64,000 bases of DNA, taken from contig JAKSXM010000002.1 of the NCBI GenBank assembly GCA_022575985.1, forward strand, positions 18,463,001 through 18,527,000, given 5' to 3'. Both the position numbers and the translations under genes were made by a program. The notes below the pieces were generated by a model. The model was given only the letters and a program-made list of their open reading frames with translations, had not been told where the DNA came from and did no database searches. This document shows, one piece after another, positions 58,910 to 64,000 of this stretch (the first letter of the stretch is position 1; the number at the start of each line of letters is the position of its first letter). This DNA comes from Anagrus nilaparvatae (taxonomy: Eukaryota; Arthropoda; Insecta; Hymenoptera; Mymaridae).

Positions 58910-60441
58910 TAATAATATTTAGGCTTAATCTTAAAGTATGAAGAATAGTTTTTTCAAAACACGACATTTATTACGAAATGCATAAAAAAAAGGTATAAAA
59001 ATGATTTGATCTCAATCTTAGATAATTAGTGTGGTATCATATTCCATTAAGGTCAGTTTCCTTAGCAGAAAGCGAAGGTTTTATTTAAAGGTAACAGTTT
59101 GTTTTAATAAATTGTGACCGGCTTTTAAACGACGGGAAAATATTAACTAAAAGGCTTACCTTGAGATTTCGTTTATAAGGAAAAGAGAGAAATTATAAAT
59201 AAATTAATTATAAATTATAAATTTAGATTTATTAATTTTAAATTTTAATTGAATGAATTGCTCATTGAGCGCCACGATATTTTATAGCGTATATCGAAAC
59301 TTTACACATACATAAGAAAAATATTATATACACAAAAATTACTTAAATTCTAAGAAAAGCCGGAATACAAATTAAGGGGAAAATTACAAGAGAGCATGGG
59401 AAATCTAGGGCGTCTTTCCGCATAAGCAATTAGATTTACTGAATAATACAAAACTTAACCGTACGATGAAACACTAATTAATTATTTAAATAGAAAAATA
59501 CTAAATTTAACCTATCTGAAACCCGAGAGCACACAAACGCAAAATAATCTCGATGTATTTACCTTGAGATGGTTATCGTCTATGAGTTCCAGGAATTGCA
59601 CCAAACAGTCTTATCAAAAAGCCTAAAGAGTCTTATTGTATAGAAATTACGGATTTTTACAAATCACCTTATTGTATAGAAATTACGGGAAGCTCCTGCG
59701 TGCTCCCGTAATTCTGTGAACAAACAATCACTTATAATACACAAAATAACTAATATTAAAATATTGGTTTTTAATTCACTAATAAGTACTAATTATCAAA
59801 CTAATAATCTTAACGAACCAAAGAGAAAAACTAATAAAGTAAAAAATTGTACGTATTGTGCTCTTTACTGATTTAACTGATTGAAATAAAATTAAATTTT
59901 TCTCAAATAAATAAAAATATTTTTCATTTCATTTTAATCCTCTAACGCAATAATTACATAATTTTCTCTTTTCTTGTACCCCGAATTCTGTTTCAGTGAC
60001 ACAGAAGTCCTATTGTAGATCGTCTTTCCCTAACCCTCGTAAAAATATATTTAAATGTTATTTGAATCATTCGATTTACACGAAGCCAGTAAGATCATAG
60101 CATATAAAATGAGAAAATTGTTATAAAGAAAAGTGCAAGTTTCATGGTGTAAAATGAAGCTCTGGTACATGTAAGTAAGGCACATTAATTTAAAATTATT
60201 TTTTAAATAATTATAATTTATTCATTTTTTATTACATTTACTTTATCACGTTCGCCTTATTCAATTTCTGCGCCAACTTCAAGTTCATTATCCATCCATC
60301 CTGTAATTGATTGAAGTATAAATATTATTATTTAAAAATTCATTTCATAAAACTCAACGAACATGAAAATTTATAAACCAAAAAGAATTAGATAAAATAA
60401 AAAAATTTATTTACAATTTTATTATTGAAAAAATGTAATTT
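58910..60441. other. Gene-free AT-rich stretch
   Basis: No gene is recognised. 'cttattgtatagaaattacg' occurs twice (about 59632 and 59669), followed by a short stem, CGGGAAGCTCCTGCGTGCTCCCG, at about 59687-59709. Confidence 0.55.
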
Positions 60442-62345
60442 AGGATGTTATTGAAGTTATGAACGTTCAATGAACAATACCTAACCTAAACTGGTTAAAA
60501 AAAGTGGATTTATCTATTGATAATAATTTTTCGGGCGGTTTTTCCCAAGAAATACTAAACGCAAATGAATCTATACTAAAAAAGGCTTAATTAATAAATA
60601 ATTTTACATGGATTAAAGCACTGGAAATATAAAAAAGTAAAGAAAGAAATTTTTCCTCTTTAACCTAAACTAGTTAAAAAAAGTGGATTCATCTTGATAA
60701 TAATTTTTCCTGTGGTTTTTCCCAAGAAATACTAATCACCAATGAATCTTTAATAAAAAAGGAATAATTAATAAAAGATTTTACATGGTTTAAAGCACCG
60801 GAAATATAAAAAAATAGAGAAAGAAATTTTTAAATTTTAAGGTTTTTTTGTTATTTTTAACTTTTGAGTCAGTTTTTATTCTTACTGGTAAAAATAAAAA
60901 CTTTTATGCAAATTGACTATTATCCCCTTTTTACCCTAATTTTTCACTCCTAGATGAAGTTTTATGGTTTTTTTATGGTCTTATCTGAAATCAGCAACCT
61001 AAAAAAACCTCCGATATGGGTTTACCAGTAAGAATAAAGACTTTTATGAATAAATAATAAAGAATTTTTATAAAAATTGATTTTTCACCCCGAATTCTAC
61101 CCCTAGATGAAATTTTATGATTTTTTTGAGTTCCTGTTTGAAACCAGCAGTTTTAAATTTAGAGCAAATAATACTAAGAATTATCAGAATTATAATAAAA
61201 AGTCATGTTTTGCCGCAAAATAAGGTAAAAAAGGCATGTTTTTGAGGTTTTTACCATTTTTACACCTTTTCTGAAGGGTTGCACACCAAAAATGATCATA
61301 AAACTGAATAGCTAATAAGATTTTGGACAAGAAACTATTTTTTTTTTATTTTTACTCCAGTCAAATCGCGGAAATAGGAGGGTTTTCAGCTACTAGCCGT
61401 TGCCAGATATTTTCCACTTTAGGTTTTTTGGGTCCCTGATCCGAAATTTCAGGGTATTTTCTATGAGAAATTGGTAGTATGACTATTTTAAAATTACAAA
61501 AAGCTAACCCAAAAACGGAATCTGTAAGTTAAAATATATAAAAAATTTTAGAGAAAGTTTTTTGCAAAAAGGCTGAATCGCCAACTGAACCCCAAAACTC
61601 ATGATATGATCAACGTCAGAAAAACTTAAACAATCAAATCTTGGTACTCTAAGTTTGAATACATCAAAAATGCCACTATTATGGAGACTTTTTGCAAATT
61701 TATAAGTGAAGCGACAATTATTTTAGGCAAGTTTTCTACATTCATGATCAACGACAAAAAAACCTATGCAGACCAAATCTGAACCCTCTCATCTGCAAAG
61801 ACAATTTTAAAAAATTTTAGGATGAATTCCTATTCTTTATAGAAAATGCCCCGATATTTTTAATAAAATCTAATGTTAAACTCCAAATCTTATTTTTAAT
61901 TAATTATTCCTTGTAAGTAATCTGTATTTAATAAAAGAGAATAGATTAAAGATTAAAGTGAGAAAAAAACGCATTCTTTAACCAACAAATTTCTGGCATT
62001 TTTCCTCTTTTAAATATTTTCCGGTGACTTATATGTAAAAAAAGTTATCCCAAATAATAAGAAATTAAATATTTACTACTTGGGAAAACTGACTCAAAAG
62101 TTAAAAATAACAAAAAACCTTAAAGTTTAAAAATTTCTTTCTCTATTTTTTTATATTTCCGGTGCTTTAAACCATGTAAAATCTTTTATCAATTATTTCT
62201 TTTTTATTAAAGATTCATTTGTGATTAGTATTTCTTGGGAAAAACCACCACGAAAATTATTATCAAAATAAATCCACTTTTTTTAACCAGTTTAGGTTAG
62301 GTATTGTTCGTTGAACGTTCATAACTTCAATAACGTAATTTAGGA
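60442..62345. mobile_element. 1.9-kb foldback with a duplicated left arm and an inserted repeat
   Basis: The outer ends 'gttattgaagttatgaacgt' (60447) and its reverse complement (about 62335) face each other. The left arm holds two tandem copies of a 179-bp unit (60483-60661 and 60662-60838; markers 'aacctaaactggttaaaaaa' and 'cccaagaaatactaa'). The right arm holds one copy (about 62120-62305). 61350-61860 inside is a degenerate GGGTCGCTGA-family copy starting TACTCCAGTCAAATCGCGG. The open frame 62263-62448 is partly this arm and is not a gene. Confidence 0.75.
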
Positions 62346-63520
62346 GCCACTGAAAAATTGATCTACCTAATTTTCTCGGCAAATTTCTACGCGAGTTAAA
62401 AAGAAATGCATTTGAGACAAAAAGACTTCTGTTTGCAAGAAATAACATGTCTAGTATTCTTTAGTCAAGAACAAATATTCTTGGTAAGAATATAAGTCAA
62501 TAGTAAATATTAAGCCAGTAACTGGCCGTAAATGTTAGATGCATGCACTTTTTTTCTAAGTTTTGTGCAAGGCTACTCATACGTGATATTTCAATTTTTC
62601 AGTATTCAAGTATTTAAGTCCTGACCCCGAGAAAACAGTCCTACCTGATCAAAACGAAGAGCAGTGAGCGCTGGTGGTCCCGTGAAGAAATTTAGTGAGG
62701 GTCCGCTATAAATGACACAGGACGCGGAGAGGGAACCTGGGTAGAAAGCCACTGTTTGTATACTGCGCATGTGCTAGGATTTAATATTTTTATACTAATA
62801 ATCAGCTGTTTGAGATGAAATTAATTATTTTGGTTAACTTATGATAAATTTTACATTTTATTAATTATAACTTTATTTCTATGATTTAAAATAAGTCATA
62901 AAAACTTTCATAATAATAACATAAATTAATATAAAAAAACGAAATTTAATAAGCTGCAAATTAATTAAATAATATATTTCTCACTATATAATATCCACAA
63001 AAAAATTCAAAGAATTAAATTAATATAAATTAAAATAACTTATTTAACATCAAATAATGCTACATTTCGTTTTCAAGCCCTTTTTAAATCAAATTAAATG
63101 TCGATATTAAATCTAGTCTTTTTTTAAAAGTTACATAGTGTAGTTGGCGAGTTATTTACGATTTATTATCAAAAATCCCCAACTACACTATATAAATTTT
63201 AAAGATGACCCGATCTAATATTGACTTTTAATCTGACGTAGAAAGGGCTTTAATTAATTTGAGTAATGAATTTAACTTACGCCTAAGAGGACGTAAACAG
63301 AAAGTAAAAAAAAAAATAGGTTCCCGTATAGAAAGAGGTTTTTGAATTACATTTTTGTAGTAAAATTTCATGCTATTACCGAATCTGAAGTCAGATTTTA
63401 TCTATAACCCTTTCAAATGCTTCAAAAATAGGGTTAATGGGGGTGAAAAAGAGGATAAAATAAAAATGACGGAAAAATCAAAATAAAAATAAAAAAATGA
63501 CACCAAAAAACATTTAAAAT
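62346..63520. other. Gene-free stretch with small hairpin
   Basis: 62535-62645 is a partial copy of the element at 56046. 62640-62780 is relatively GC-rich without a frame. 63131-63193 holds an inverted pair, ATAGTGTAGTTGG and CCAACTACACTAT, with flanking imperfect pairing. No gene is recognised. Confidence 0.5.
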
Positions 63521-64000
63521 TACTTATTTGTGCAAAAAACTTACATTTTTTAGGTTTATGAGATATTTAATTGGATTTTAACCCTTATATTGCAACTAGG
63601 GGTAGTTTTTCCCAAAAACTTCAAATATTGTTTTTTTAGTTCCAAATCGGTTCTAATAGGTAAATTTGACTCCTAATTCCATTTTTTGAATTTGTTTTGA
63701 GCTAGAACGCTTCTTTAAACGTAAAATTCTAAAACTTAGTTTCCTATATAAAAATAATAAATTCTATAGGTTCCGTTTAGCCCTGATTACCCCTATTTTT
63801 ACGCTCACAAAAGCGCTTTAACTCAAAACAAATTCAAAAAATGGAATTAGGAGTCAAATTTACCTATTAAAACCGATTTGGAACTAAAAAAACAATATTT
63901 GAAGTTTTTGGGAAAAACTACCCCTAGTTTCAATATAAGGGGTGAAATCCAATTAAATATCCCATAAACCTAAAAAATGTAAGATTTTTGCACAAATAAG
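63521..64000. repeat. Palindrome reaching the window end
   Basis: 'cttatttgtgcaaaaaactt' at 63521 is matched by its near reverse complement at the last bases of the window. In between, 'actaggggtagtttttccc', 'caaatattgtttttttagtt' and 'ctcctaattccattttttga' face their complements around a centre near 63760. The arms are about 190-200 bp of high identity. The element may continue beyond the window. Confidence 0.85.

Overview
The window is very AT-rich, intron-bearing animal DNA with few genes and many repeats. The protein families, the insect-like 5S rRNA and the Jockey/CR1-type retrotransposon debris point to an insect. The AT-richness and short introns (about 57 to 110 bp) would suit a braconid-type parasitoid wasp, but that is inference and other AT-rich insects are possible. 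I recognise three intact protein-coding genes, all on the minus strand, and each can be rebuilt from the sequence with GT-AG introns. They are a SMYD4-like SET/MYND protein (2680-644, 5 exons, 589 aa), a predicted secreted Ser/Thr protein kinase (34971-33875, 2 exons, 328 aa) and a SUMF1-type formylglycine-generating enzyme (47614-46290, 4 exons, 367 aa). There is also one 5S rRNA-like gene (55444-55329, minus). The genes are unrelated in function and do not form a cluster.

Layout. 1-2.7 kb holds SMYD4. 2.9-3.7 kb is a TTAA-flanked 772-bp foldback MITE. 6.6-7.15 kb is a decayed Jockey-type reverse transcriptase. 7.4-27.4 kb is essentially gene-free, with MITE-like inverted repeats at 12.05, 14.0, 15.84 and 19.8 kb and tandem repeats at 10.3 kb. 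27.4-31.3 kb is a broken second copy of the promoter and signal-peptide exon of the secreted kinase, split by a foldback transposon that itself carries a second palindromic transposon. 32.5-33.7 kb is a 5'-truncated non-LTR retrotransposon with its own hairpin insertion. 33.9-35.3 kb is the intact kinase gene and promoter. 35.6-42.7 kb is a field of foldback elements and minisatellites. 44.6-45.3 kb is another copy of the GGGTCGCTGA repeat family. 46.3-47.6 kb is SUMF1, and immediately upstream of it (47.96-50.51 kb) lies a 2.5-kb element made of two almost identical 1.1-kb inverted arms. 51.8-53 kb is another palindrome, 55.3 kb the 5S gene, 57.6 kb a probable piggyBac-like transposase relic, and 58.8-64 kb more foldback elements, one running off the window end.

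Two things stand out. First, the kinase locus: an apparently catalytically competent kinase with an N-terminal signal peptide, plus a tandem ruined copy of its 5' end. This suggests a small secreted-kinase family that has been duplicating locally. Second, the density and nesting of foldback elements: target-site duplications (TTAA, TAA, an 8-mer and a 12-mer) can be read directly, and the pre-insertion sequences can be checked against paralogous DNA inside the same window.
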